A stretch of 64,000 nucleotides of DNA from Macrostomum hystrix (GCA_950097015.1 CATNEN010000001.1:8613001-8677000); one strand, 5' to 3'. Shown: positions 1-12,439, numbered from the stretch's first letter. Notes: generated by a model not told the origin, from the sequence alone. Numbers and translations are program-made.

Positions 1-39
1 TACGTTCCATAAAATACGTAGGCGTCCCTGATCCCATAC

Positions 40-3000
40 CCGAGACTACGCTTTAGAAGATTAAGTGTGGCTTGACCAGCAGTCCAGTAAGCGAACTGGA
101 GACACATCTGGTAATTGTTAGGCGTATTGGAAGCGAGCACAGTTGGACTGACAAACTGGCCACTGGCATCAGCTCCAATAGTAGCTGCGAAAGCAGACTG
201 AGGAACAAGGCACAATCCAGTGCTGCCACCAATGACCGAACTGACATCGGCCAGTGTCCAATGAAGGCGACTAAAAACATCATTTAGCCAGGCGCAGTGA
301 CCACGAGCGGTGCACTGTAGATCGACTCTTGTTGCTGTAGAAACACAAAGAGATCAATTAATGCAACAATAAACAAGCGCGACGCTATTGGAAAAGGCTC
401 GTTGCTTCCAGAGATCTACTAGCATACAGAGCAAACAGCAAACAAAAAGACAAGAAATTAGCAACTAAATTTCTACCCTCGATTTCTTCGGAGCAGCTGC
501 AGGTCGACACCGGAAGACTGCTGCTCGCTAACTAGATATCGGAAGTGCAAACAACCAACGCTGGTGTCGGCAACAAAACGGCTAACAAAGCGCGCCTTTG
601 TTGGAAGATTAATCGCCGATGGATCTCTGATTAAACAATAGTGCGTTTGGAAACGAGCATTTTCAGTCACGGTAGCCAGTTGCCAGTGTGAATCAGTGTT
701 GTAACTATCGTCCAGCCAATAGCAGCGCGATTTACTCTCGCAGTGCAACTGCTTAATAGCCAGAGTATCGGACTCACAGTTCACTAAGCAAGTAGGAGTT
801 AAAGGACAGATTTTATCAGGAATGTACAGCCAAAAGCTAAATGTAAACAAGCATTGCAAGGATTTGTTGCTCCATTCAATTCTGTACGCTAATTCATATT
901 AGTAACGGATTTTTACCCAGAGTGACGCTTAAGCAGCTGCAGCGAAGGAGCATCGACATTGACAAGCCCCTCGGTGTCAGATGCCGAATGCGCAAGCTGA
1001 TAGCTAAACTGCAGACAAGCCGACTGAATTTGTTCGGCAAGAAATAGGCTAACAAAGCGAGCTGACACTGACAAAGGGATAACAATGCTCGGACTGTTTC
1101 TAACCATGCAGAATGCAGATCTGTGTAGAGCAGAATTAGGCAACGCTTGAACAGCAGCAAGTTTCCAATGGGCCTTTGTATTATAGCCATTATCATCGCT
1201 CCATAGACAAGTATCGACGCCGTCACTGTGACAATTCAACGCCTTGATGACCCGACTCGAATCGCCATTAATACTAGACAACTTAACTGCTAAAAGAAAG
1301 CCGATGTACTTTTTATCGTATTTCTTTCTTAATTATAATAAACTAAGTTTCTAACAAGGCTCGTTGCAGGAAGTTTCGATTTAAATAAAAAAACTGATTC
1401 TCCTTACCCAGAATTTCGTTTCAACAATTGCAGCTGACTATCCTGTCCTACGAGTTGATAGGCAAACTGCATACAACCCTGACTAATAGATCCGCTAGCA
1501 ATGAAGAGGCTAACGAAACGAGCCGACACTAGCGAACGGGCGCCACCGCCTGTGACAACTGCGCAATAGCTGCTGCGATAAGTGGTGGCAGCAGCGCTAC
1601 CACCAGTGTCCAATCGTGTTTCGGCAATGCTAGCTAGTTTCCAGTGTGCATCTGTATTATAGCCAATATCGTTGAACCAATTGCAAGATTGTGTGAGGCT
1701 ACTAGAGCTGCCGCCGCCACTGCTGCTGCTACATGACAACTGGCTAATGGCCGCTTGACCGTTCAGTGGCGAGGATTCTAGCCTAGCTGCAGATTTTTTC
1801 AATTTAATTTAATAAACCATTCTTCCCACGATTCTACTTTTTAGCGAAGGCTCGTTGCTACACTAAATCACAAGCCATATTACCTTTTTCTACTACATAA
1901 AACAAAGATTGATAAGCCAATTTTCTAACCCAGATGAGCGTCTTAGTAGAGCCAACATTGGACGATCGTCGGTAGAATCGGCGCCAATTTGAATGCCTCG
2001 ATCGACGCGGTAGCCAAATGACAAGCAGAGACCCAGACTGCGACCCGAGTTGCGAACCCAGTCGCTTAGCAACCGGCCAGAGATAGGAACGGAAGTTGCA
2101 GGAATCAAACCAGCTGTGCACCAACTGTTAGTGACAACTGACTTGGACTTTGATAATGAAGAAGCATCGCCATTGTGAATAGCGAAACGACGCCATTCCA
2201 ATTCACGATTGTAGCCATCGTTTGACCAGCGATCCGTTACTAATGACTCTTCAATTGCTGCTGGACCAGAGGCTGTCGCTGTGCACAGAGTTATATCAAG
2301 TTTAAGTACTTTTTTTCAGGAAATTTCGTTTTCATACGGCACTAAAAGAGGGCAGACTGACTCGCTGCTCCATTGTGCTAAGCGGAATATTACTGGAACA
2401 GTTGGGTTCCAACTATTTAAGCTTCGCTTGAGCCTCGGACTCCTGAGAGAGGGAGAGAGAGGTCTGAAGTTCGAGTCTTCGAAGCCAAAAAAGGAAACAA
2501 CTTGCGCCCTTGAGTGAGACACTTAATCAGCCCATCCAGATATAAAATTGGTACCAGTACCGGAATCAATATTCCACGGACTGTACAGCTGAACGTAGTA
2601 GTGTCTTTGAATGTGGCTGCGTATCACATAATCAAACTAAATAAAATTGATTCTTTGCAATGATAGCTGCAGGTGCTTACACAGGCACACGCTCACAGGG
2701 GTGTACATCTGACCCGACTTTCTCATGGTCAGGCAGTGCACACTCATTGCGGCTTGGCGGTTGGCCGCGGATTCGAACTCAGGAAGCTCAATCTAACTCA
2801 CCCGTGAGCACTTTTCAACAAAGCCAATTGCGGCCTGTCATCAGACAAATCAAGCTCATCCAATGGAACAAAGACTCGATAAACAAACGACAAACAGCGA
2901 GCATTGGCCTGACGATCGACTCCAGCCGTCCACCAGGGACTCTGCAGTCTAGCTGCCCCGCTGCCCTGCAGGCAGACAGCCTGAGTGGCGGCCTCAGTCA

Positions 3001-3589
3001 GGTGTCTGACCTGCCAGGAACTGCCAGGGCGCCAGGCCAAATCTACCCAGTTGCAGGCAATGGACGAGCTGTGAGACATCTGCTCAGAACTGGGCCGGTT
3101 CTCAAAATCACAGACGGCTGCGTGATTTAGTACCGAAGTTACCGCTAAACATGAAAAATACACCAAATTTCATTTACAATAAAAAAACTTTACAGACAGA
3201 AAAGTTAAATAACGCAATATTTTGGCTGCGAATTTTATTACTACATTACTAATCAGACACAAGAATAGACAATACGAAGGTAAATTAATTAGTTAATTAG
3301 TTAATTATTAGCATATTTATAGTGATTCTAGTTTAGTGCTAAATAGCACAATTTTGAGCCATAATCAGCTATTTATTGAACACTCTGCCCCATTCTAAAA
3401 TTACAATCAACAGTTTAAAACTTGGACGAATGGAGCAACGAGCCTTGCCAAAAAACTGCTAGTAAATTAAAAAATTTCAATAACTAACAACTGCGTAAAT
3501 AAAACTGAAAATTTCTTACCTGGGGCTCCGACTAGAAGAAGTAGAAAAAGCACCAAGGAGGCCGGGACCTTAAGCGACGAAGAAAACAT
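40..3589 (-). CDS. Secreted protein with tandem MAM-like domains (5' part, runs off the left edge)
   Basis: Seven exons are visible. Exon 1 (3520-3589) starts MFSSSLKVPASLVLFLLLLV, a clear signal peptide, and ends at a GTAAGA donor. Exon 2 (2802-3144) follows a TTTTTCATGTTTAG acceptor in phase and encodes CDFEN, a conserved W, ARLQSPWW and CLSFVYR. This order matches the N-terminal two thirds of a MAM domain, an extracellular adhesion module. Five more exons repeat the pattern (C-x-W, YNT-x-HW, SARFVS, C-x-QF-x-Y, LLKR-x-SG): about 1930-2278, 1408-1786, 917-1289, 477-836 and 40-334. Each ends on GG before a GT donor. The C-terminal third of a normal MAM fold is not seen. Some acceptor choices are uncertain: the strongest AGs of exons 3, 4, 5 and 7 give a phase that does not match the preceding donor, and a downstream AG fixes 4, 5 and 7. 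MAM identity is an inference from motif order. Confidence 0.7.
2660..2790 (-). repeat. SINE family A fragment
   Basis: Truncated copy in the intron after exon 2 of the MAM-like gene, ending about 10 bp before that exon's donor. It retains the core hairpin segment (TGTACATCTG ... GTCAGGCAGTG) and part of the tRNA-like head (GGATTCGAACTCAGG). It matches the longer copies at 9352 and 25226. Confidence 0.7.
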
Positions 3590-3730
3590 GATTAATTAAT
3601 TGATTTTTATATCAGACGATATAGTTTGAGTTTCTGCTCTTGTCTTGCTGTCGCTTTTGTGATGACGGCTGTTGCAGTTAGAGATTGCAGAGAAAAGCTG
3701 CGCTGCAAATAAATCAGGGGAATATTATGA

Positions 3731-6275
3731 TGGGATCTCAGTTATTTGGGATCTCAGTAGGATAGAATATCAGTAGGATGGGATCTCAGTAGGATGGGAT
3801 ATCAGTAGGATGGGATCTCAAAAGGATGGGATCTCAAAAGGATGGGCTCTCAGTATGATGGGATCTCAGTTGGATGGGATCTTAGTAGGATGGGATCTCA
3901 GTTGGAAGGGATCTTAGTAGGATGGAATCTCAGTTGGATGGGATCTTAGTAGGATGGGATCTCAGTATGATGGGATCTCAGTTGGATGGGATCTTAGTAG
4001 GATGGGATCTCAGTATGATGGGATCTCAGTTGGATGGGATCTTAGTAGGATGGGATCTCAGTTCGATGGGATCTCAGTAGGATGGGATCTTAGTTGGATG
4101 GGATCTTAGTAGGATGGGATCTCAGTATGATGGGATCTCAGTTGGATGGGATCTTAGTAGGATGGGATCTCAGTTCGATGGGATCTCAGTAGGATGGGAT
4201 CTTAGTTGGATGGGATCTTAGTAGGATGGGATCTCAGTTCGATGGGATCTCAGTAGGATGGAATCTCAGTTGGATGGGATCTTAGTAGGATGGGATCTCA
4301 GTAGGATGGAATCTCAGTTGGATGGGATCTTAGTAGGATGGAATCTCAGTTGGATGGGATCTCAGTTGGATGGGATCTCAGTTGGATGGGATCTTAGTAG
4401 GATGGAATCTCAGTTGGATGGGATCTTAGTAGGATGGGATCTCAGTATGATGGGATCTCAGTTGGATGGGATCTTAGTAGGATGGGATCTCAGTATGATG
4501 GGATCTCAGTTGGATGGGATCTTAGTAGGATGGGATCTCAGTTCGATGGGATCTCAGTAGGATGGGATCTTAGTTGGATGGGATCTTAGTAGGATGGGAT
4601 CTCAGTTCGATGGGATCTCAGTAGGATGGAATCTCAGTTGGATGGGATCTTAGTAGGATGGGATCTCAGTAGGATGGAATCTCAGTTGGATGGGATCTTA
4701 GTAGGATGGAATCTCAGTTGGATGGGATCTCAGTTGGATGGGATCTCAGTTGGATGGGATCTTAGTAGGATGGGATCTCAGTTGGATGGGATCTCAGTAG
4801 GATGGAATCTCAGTTGGATGGGATCTTAGTAGGATGGGATCTCAGTAGGATAGGATCTCAGTTGGATGGAATCTTAGTAGGATGGGATCTCAGTAGGATA
4901 GGATCTCAGTTGGATGGAATCTTAGTAGGATGGGATCTCAGTAGGATGGAATCTCAGTTGGATGGGATCTTAGTAGGATGGGATCTCAGTAGGATAGGAT
5001 CTCAGTTGGATGGAATCTTAGTAGGATGGAATCTCAGTTGGATGGGATCTTAGTAGGATGGAATCTCAGTTGGATAAAATCTTAGTAGGATGGGATCTCA
5101 GTAGGATGGAATCTCAGTTGGATGGGATCTTAGTAGGATGGGATCTCAGTAGGATAGGATCTCAGTTGGATGGAATCTTAGTAGGATGGGATCTCAGTAG
5201 GATGGAATCTCAGTTGGATGGGATCTTAGTAGGATGGGATCTCAGTAGGATAGGATCTCAGTTGGATGGAATCTTAGTAGGATGGGATCTCAGTAGGATG
5301 GGATCTCAGTAGGATGGGATCTCAGTAGGATGGGATCTCAGTAGGATGGGATCTCAAAAGGATAGGCTCTCAGTATGATGGGATCTCAGTTAGATGGGAG
5401 GTCATTTGGATGGGATCTCAGTTCTTTGGGATCTCAGTTGGATGGGATCTTAGTAGGATGGGATCTCAAAAGGATGGCCTCTCAGTATGATGGGATCTCA
5501 GTTTTTTGGGATCTCAGTTACTTGGGATCTCAGTTCTTTGGGATCTCAGTTACTTGGGATCTCAGTTCTTTGGGATCTCAGTTACTTGGGATCTCAGTTC
5601 TTTGGGATCTCAGTTACTTGGGATCTCAGTTTTTTGGGATCTCAGTTTTTTGGGATCTCAGTTCTTTGGGATCTCAGTTACTTGGGATCTCAGTTCTTTG
5701 GGATGTCAGTTCTTTGGGATCTCAGTTCTTTGGGATCTCAGTTCTTTGGGATCTCAGTTACTTGGGATCTCAGTTCTTTGGGATGTCAGTTCTTTGGGAT
5801 CTCAGTTTTTTGGGATGTCAGTTTTTTGGGATCTCAGTTTTTTGGGATCTCAGTTCTTTGGGATCTCAGTTCTTTGGGATCTCAGTTACTTGGGATCTCA
5901 GTTTTTTGGGATCTCAGTTCTTTGGGATCTCAGTTCTTTGGGATCTCAGTTACTTGGGATCTCAGTTTTTTGGGATCTCAGTTCTTTGGGATGTCAGTTC
6001 TTTGGGATCTCATTTACTTGGGATCTCAGTTCTTTGGGATGTCAGTTCTTTGGGATCTCAGTTCTTTGGGATCTCAGTTCTTTGGGATCTCAGTTCTTTG
6101 GGATCTCAGTTACTTGGGATCTCAGTTTTTTGGGATCTCAGTTCTTTGGGATGTCAGTTCTTTGGGATCTCATTTACTTGGGATCTCAGTTCTTTGGGAT
6201 GTCAGTTCTTTGGGATCTCAGTTCTTTGGGATCTCAGTTACTTGGGATCTCATTTACTTGGGATCTCAGCTACTT
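3731..6275. repeat. 16-bp minisatellite with two variant blocks
   Basis: Unit GATGGGATCTCAGTAG and its T-for-C and TTG/TAG variants fill about 3731-5480. From about 5487 to 6275 the unit becomes TTTGGGATCTCAGTTC or the ACTT variant. A short mixed zone lies at 5400-5490. All three forward frames stay open because a stop-free 16-mer read in three frames gives 16-codon cycles, so the ORFs of up to 300 codons here are not genes. The array lies between the start of the MAM-like gene and the 3' end of the threonine aldolase gene. Confidence 0.95.
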
Positions 6276-6615
6276 AAAAAATGTAAGACAAAAAGCCATT
6301 GTTATAGATTATTGCATAAAAAGCTAGCAATTACATATTGCCAAGAATCTGATGTACTTAAAAATCGATAGAAAAAATATATCAACCAATTCAAAATTAA
6401 CTAAAAAAGTAATACAGAACTTAATCTTTACGAAAAATGTATAGTCAGAAATCAAAGCAATAAAAAGTACATAATAAAATGAAATATATATTTCTTTTGA
6501 ACAGAGACGCTTACACTACTGATGAGTGAGTAGTATTGGTGTATCAAAATTCTTATATTGCAAAAATGTAATATTTTTCTATTGCACTCTAATTAGAAAT
6601 CAGATATTCCACATT
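6276..6615. other. AT-rich spacer, nothing recognised
   Basis: Unique AT-rich sequence between the 16-bp array and the threonine aldolase stop codon. It should contain the aldolase 3' UTR. ATTAAA on the minus strand overlaps the stop codon at 6614-6619, but no convincing AATAAA follows on that strand. Confidence 0.4.
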
Positions 6616-9600
6616 TTAATAAGAAGCCAGCTTAGACAAGGCGTGTTTCAACTTCTCAGCGGCTAGAGCACAGTCCTCTCTACTCAGATCATTGTGCGTC
6701 AGCATTCGAATATTGCGCTCGGAAACTGCCGGCGCGCGCAGCCTAATTTTACAGGCGTCTGTGGGCTGAAGTTGTGGCGGGATGAAGGCCTGAAGGTGGG
6801 GTGGTAGTGGCTTGAAGAAACAAGTCATAGTAGCTTAAAGGTACGGAGGATAATAGCCTGAAGATACCCTAAAGATAGGGAGGATACAATAGCCTGAATA
6901 TAGGGAGGATACAATAGCCTGAAGATAGGAAGGATACAATAGCCTGAATATAGGTAGGATACAATAGCCTGAATATAGGGAGGATACAATAGCCTGAATA
7001 TAGGGAGGATACAATAGCCTGAATATAGGGAGGATACAATAGCCTGAAGATAGGGAGGATACAATAGCCTGAATATAGGTAGGATACAATAGCCTGAATA
7101 TAGGTAGGATACAATAGCCTGAATATAGGGAGGATACAATAGCCTGAATATAGGTAGGATACAATAGCCTGAATATAGGGAGGATACAATAGCCTCAGGA
7201 CACTTCAAGATAGTAGCCTGAAGACACTTCTGGGTAGTAAAAGAAAGTCTATACGTTGTTGAAAATGCAATAACAATATAGAAGGGAGTCATGGAACGAA
7301 CAAACTAAACTATTTTATACTTTTAATCTCTAAATTTTACGGGCATAAGGCCAATGTTATTAGTAACAGTAACCAAGGAGAATATAAATAAATAATAGTA
7401 CCGCTATTATCACAGAGAGCATAGAACAAAAATTGTACAGACAAAGTTCTCTTTACCTCTTCAACTAGAGTCTGCAATTGATCAATAGTAATAGGCGCTT
7501 TATTGGTTAGCCTCAGAAGCATCACGTTGGTGTCTGGCTTGTCGAAGACAAACCAATTCGGCAGTTTCAGACTTGCTATGCCTGTAAAATACCAGTATTT
7601 AATTCGATTTTGGAATTACCTATTATCAAATTTAAATGAGAATTCTTAACACTTACTGGAGTGAATCAGTTTGGCATTTTCGTGATCTGTCGATAGCGTC
7701 TCCTTGGCAACGTCCAATGCGTGACTGGCGGCGGCGGCTAACAAACCCGGCTGCCTGGCTGCACCGCCAAGGGCTTTGCGCATGCGGCGACAGCTGCAAT
7801 CATTATTGATGGGACTCGTTAGGGAAGACTGGGGATTATTTATGAGTATTGGGAGAAATTTGGGATCTGGGAGAATTCGAGGACTTGATGATTTATGAGT
7901 ATTGGGAGAAATTGGGGATCTGGGAGAATTGGGGATCTGAGAGGATTAGGTGTCTGAGAGGATTGGTGATCTGGGAGGATTAGGGATCTGGGAGAATTAA
8001 AGATCTGGGAGGATTGAGGATCTGGGAGGATTGGCGATCTGGGAGGATTGGGGATCTGGGAGCATTGGGGATCTGGGAGGATTGAGGATCTGGGAGGATT
8101 GGGGATCTGTAAGGATTGGGGATCCGAGGGGATTTGGGATCAAAGCGGATTGGGGATTTAAGAGAATGGGGATTTGGGAGGATTGGGGATCTTGGAGGAT
8201 TGGGGATCTAAGAGAATGGGAATTTGGGAGGATTGGGGATCTGGGAGGATTGGGGATCTAGGAGGATTGGGGATCTGGGAGGATTGGGGATCTGGGAGGA
8301 TTGGGGATCTAGGAGAATTGGGGATCTAAGAGGATTGCGGATCTGGGAGCAATGTGGATCTGGGATTTTAGACAATAGTATTATTACTGCATTAACACTC
8401 ACTAATTGATAGTATCAGTGTCCGATGCAATGCAAGAACCAACAGGCGCTCCAAGGCCCTAAAAAAGAAAACAAAGTTCAGTAAGCATTCTAAATTATTT
8501 TTGTTAATTTAATTACATAGGTAGGTAGGGTGAAGAGAAATTTTTACCTTAGAAAAGCAGATGGTGACAGAATCCACTAGCTTGCCATATTCAATAGGAT
8601 CTACACCTTTAGCGATGGCGGCATTGATTAACCTAGCGCCGTCGACGTGCAATTTGATGCCATGCTTATTGCAGAATTCTCTCGCCTGTATTTAAAATAA
8701 TAAATGCGAGAAGTTCAGCCTTTTGCCTTTCGCACTGGGATCTAGCGTCAAGGTTAGATACGATCCTAAAAAGGGCCGTTTTAAATCCCTTTCTTAATAC
8801 TACATTTTAGTAGATATTTATCTAATGATATACAGTATAAGAATGTTGAAACAATCTTTGTTATTACACTGTAACTCAAGCATTAGAAAAAATTTGAAAA
8901 ACGAAATGAAAAATGAAAACCTTTATGGATCGTTTTATGAATAGCTAGCTTTAGAAGCAAAATTTCTTTTCATTATACTACTGCCAGTAAAGTAAATTGA
9001 AAAAATCATGTGAAAAATTGGTGTTCTGAAAACGATGGTAAAAACTATAATGGGCCATTTTACTTTCAGGTGCATAGATTTTTGGTGCTAATATAAGAAG
9101 AGGAAAATTTTCAAACCTCAGCAAAATAGGCGACAGACAAAGCTTTGCCTCCAGTGAAGCCGTGGGAGTTCTCCAAGCACAGGGCGCGAGTACGAGGATA
9201 GTGCGGGTCCGACGGCGATAAGCGAACCAGTTTGCGGCACTCTTCTAAGCATAAGGTGCCGTCTGGACGAGTCGCGGCTGCTCGATGATGGGCTCCAGCG
9301 AAAGTCGCTAGGCTGCCCTGTAGGCATAGAGAAAAAAAAAAATATAATAATAATAATAATTGCAGGCAATGGCACATTATTTGGTGACACTAGACTCGCA
9401 ACTAGCGAGGAGGCAATACTGCCCATTCCGCTGACTCCTGAGCACACACGCACACAGATACTGTACGCAGGCACACACTCACACAGGTGTGTACATCTGT
9501 CCTGACTTTCTCATCGTCAGGCAGTGTACACCCTCACTGTGCCTTGGAGGTTGGCCCTCAAGGGCATAAATTGCACCCAAGCATTCTCTCCGCGGCTGCG

Positions 9601-11719
9601 CCCAAAATGAATGTGGCCTCGACATGGAATTGAGCTCAGGGACCTTGGTGCGAAAGGCAAACGCGTTAAACTACCTGGTACTCTGCTACCTGTTATTTTT
9701 GGATCAAGCTACCTGGGATTTTGGGATCAAGCTATGTAAAAATAAATACACTAGAGGTTAGAAATTTAGTCAAAAAATCACCTGCTCGTACAGGTGAATG
9801 TGGCACTGATCGCCTAGAATAATCTCCGATCCGCGATCTCGACAATGCGACATCATAGGCAATAGATTTCCCATTGTGCCACTGGTGACAAATAGGCCGG
9901 CCTCCTGACCCAGTAAGCGAGCCACGCGATTTTCCAAGTCTGGATTTTGGGATTTTAGGATTATGGAAAGAGTTACGACTGTGAAAAAAATATTAATCGA
10001 TGAGCATGAATGTCTTGGGAGGAAGAGAAAGTTAAAATGAAAAGCAGAGAGCGGATGGGGATGGAAGAGAGCGGCTGAATAGGAGAGCAGAGAGCGGATG
10101 GGGATGGAAGAGAGCGGCTGAATGGGAGAGCAGAGGGCGGATGAGAATGGAAGAGAGCGGCTGAATGGGAGAGCAGAGGGCGGATGAGAATGGAAGAGAG
10201 CGGCTGAATGGGAGAGCAGAGGGCGGATGAGAATGGAAGAGAGCGGCTGAATGGGAGAGCAGACGGCGGATGAGAATGGAAGAGAGCGGCTGAATGGGAG
10301 AGCAGAGGGCGGATGAGAATGGAAGAGAGCGGCTGAATGGGAGAGCAGAGGGCGGATGAGAATGGAAGAGAGCGGCTGAATGGGAGAGCAGAGGGCGGAT
10401 GAGAATGGAAGAGAGCGGCTGAATGGGAGAGCAGAGGGCGGATGAGAATGGAAGAGAGCGGCTGAATGGGAGAGCAGAGGGCGGATGAGAATGGAAGAGA
10501 GCGGCTGAATGGGAGAGCAGAGGGCGGGTGAGAATGGAAGAGAGCGGCTAAATGGGAGAGCAGAGGGCGGATGAGAATGGAAGAGAGCGGCTGAATGGGA
10601 GAGCAGAGGGCGGGTGAGAATGGAAGAGAGCGGCTAAATGGGAGAGCAGAGGGCGGGTGAGAATGGAAGAGAGCGGCTGAATGGGAGAGCAGAGGGCGGA
10701 TGAGAATGGAAGAGAGCGGCTGAATGGGAGAGCAGAGGGCGGATGAGAATGGAAGAGAGCGGCTAAATGGGAGAGCAGAGGGCGGATGGGGATGGAAGAG
10801 AGCGGCTGAATGGGAGAGCAGAGGGCGGATGAGAATGGAAGAGAGCGGCTGAATGGGAGAGCAGAGGGCGGATGAGAATGGAAGAGAGCGGCTGAATGGG
10901 AGAGCAGAGGGCGGATTAGAATGGAAGAGAGCGGCTGAATGGGAGAGCAGAGGGCGGATGAGAATGGAAGAGAGCGGCTGAATGGGAGAGCAGAGGGCGG
11001 GTGAGAATGGAAGAGAGCGGCTGAATGGGAGAGCAGAGGGCGGATGAGAATGGAAGAGAGCGGCTAAATGGGAGAGCAGAGGGCGGATGGGGATGGAAGA
11101 GAGCGGCTGAATGGGAGAGCAGAGGGCGGATGAGAATGGAAGAGAGCGGCTGAATGGGAGAGCAGAGGGCGGATGAGAATGGAAGAGAGCGGCTGAATGG
11201 GAGAGCAGAGGGCGGATGAGAATGGAAGAGAGCGGCTGAATGGGAGAGCAGAGGGCGGGTGAGAATGGAAGAGAGCGGCTAAATGGGAGAGCAGAGGGCG
11301 GATGAGAATGGAAGAGAGCGGCTGAATGGGAGAGCAGAGGGCGGGTGAGAATGGAAGAGAGTGGAAAAAGAGGGTAGTGAGCAGATTATTATTTCCAGAA
11401 GCGAAATAAGATAGGCTAAAGGATATAAAGTCCAAATGATATTTTTAATCTCACCTATCACAGTGGTATTCTCTCCAAACACGTCGTCTCCATAGCTGAC
11501 TGATTGGATCATGGCTTGCATCATCGCTTGAGTCGGCTTGCTAAGCACATCGCTACGAAAATCGATAGTGCGAACAGTTGGATTATCGCTAGGCTGCTTA
11601 GAAACCGCAAACTTTTGTTTATGATCCTCATCTTTATTGTACTGATAACTGAGACAGCGTTTAACACTGCCAGATAGCTTTGAAGGCAGGCGAAATGAAG
11701 ATGCGAACGATTTTAACAT
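6616..11719 (-). CDS. L-threonine aldolase, PLP-dependent, complete in eight exons
   Basis: Cleaves L-threonine or L-allo-threonine to glycine and acetaldehyde (fold-type I PLP enzyme). Exons: 11455-11719, 9782-9939, 9117-9317, 8548-8685, 8403-8458, 7657-7793, 7457-7581, 6616-6765. All junctions keep phase and total 1230 nt (409 aa). Family motifs appear in order: [89 protein letters not shown], and SVTICFSK followed by GLGAPVGS. The Lys at about residue 254, the last codon of exon 4, should form the PLP Schiff base. The basic, Ser-rich N-terminus of about 50 residues could be a mitochondrial targeting peptide (inference). The donor after exon 3 is the unusual GTTTGA. Introns 1, 5 and 7 carry minisatellites and intron 3 a SINE. 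The start of the last exon (CACAACTTCAG acceptor) is the least certain boundary. Confidence 0.93.
6868..7199. repeat. 25-bp minisatellite in aldolase intron 7
   Basis: About 13 copies of ATAGGGAGGATACAATAGCC plus TGAAT, with G/T variation in AGGTAGG versus AGGGAGG. Spacing of the ATACAATAG core is 25 bp. The three overlapping minus-strand ORFs here are periodicity artefacts. Confidence 0.93.
7850..8365. repeat. 18-bp minisatellite in aldolase intron 5
   Basis: Degenerate array of GGATTGGGGATCTGGGAG. It is loose at the left end (about 7850-7990) and regular from about 8000. It occupies most of the intron between 7793 and 8403. Confidence 0.92.
9352..9690 (-). repeat. SINE family A, long form, in aldolase intron 3
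   Basis: Nearly full-length copy in reverse. The head side includes GGTCCCTGAGCTCAATTCC (B-box-like) and GCAAACGCGTTAAACTACC (A-box-like region, read on +). The core hairpin and the GACTCCTGAGCAC segment follow, then an (ATA)n-type tail at 9340-9360. It carries the extra segment of about 30 bp around TACTGTACGCAGG that short copies lack. Confidence 0.85.
10045..11365. repeat. 43-bp minisatellite in aldolase intron 1
   Basis: About 30 copies of a 43-bp unit built from GAGAGCAGAGGGCGGATGAG, AATGGAAGAG and AGCGGCTGAATGG. Period is confirmed by ATGAGAATGG at 10141 and 10184. Variants (GGTGAG, GGATGGGG, GGCTAAATG) occur in blocks, which suggests higher-order duplication. Confidence 0.95.
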
Positions 11720-12320
11720 TCTGTCAAATGCTAAAAGATTTTAATATTACTTTACGAATTGAAATGAATACATTTAGAGTCGAAAAGTATGAATCACTTT
11801 ACCTAGCTTAATCCTTTATAATTATTCACTTTAACTGGTAGCAGTAGGTTAACGACTTCAGATAGAAAAAAAGTCAGCAGCTATTCATTCCTTTTATAGA
11901 CTATCGAAGAGAACCTTTTTAATGTACATAGATTGATAGATAAGCTATTAAAATTTAAGATTTCTTTCTAGCTGACAATGGTTTGACTAGACAAAAATTC
12001 TGTTAAAAAGGGCAAGGCAGTAGTTGCACTTTAAAAAATCTGGTTCAAGACAGATAAAAAATTGGTATTTTAAAAGATTTTGAAGATCAGTGGCTACTAT
12101 AGAAACTAGTTGGAATATAGGCACAACACTTGATAGATCAGATAACAATTTCTTGATAGCTGACAGTCAATAGCAAAAAACTGGTTTAAACTGGTTTATT
12201 TGAAAATGACTTTTAGTTACAAACAAAAGATCTCCAAAAATATTGCACTTAATTTTTTTTGGTTATAGCTATATAGTCAGGCAGAATAGGATATTTTTAT
12301 ATATAAAAGTACTGTAAGTT
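11720..12320. other. Upstream region of threonine aldolase, no gene seen
   Basis: AT-rich unique sequence upstream of the aldolase start codon. I see no ORF, repeat array or clear TATA box. A promoter is expected here by position only. Confidence 0.3.
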
Positions 12321-12325
12321 TAAAG

Positions 12326-12439
12326 GCTTAAGCCACAGATAAAATGAGATAATATATAACTTTATATATTTATATTATATATTATATATTATATATTATA
12401 TATTATATATATTAGTTATATATTATCTGTGGCTTAAGC
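12326..12439. repeat. Inverted repeat enclosing a TA-rich microsatellite
   Basis: A perfect 17-bp arm GCTTAAGCCACAGATAA (12326-12342) faces TTATCTGTGGCTTAAGC (12423-12439). ATAATATATAAC and GTTATATATTAT extend the pairing after a small mismatch. The loop is (TATAT)n. It could be a miniature inverted-repeat element or a cruciform-forming site. Confidence 0.7.

Noticed and set aside
5375-6371. Three overlapping ORFs of about 300 codons (WDLSSLGSQFFGIS)
   Set aside because: Same protein pattern in all three forward frames, as expected from a 16-bp unit. Not a gene.
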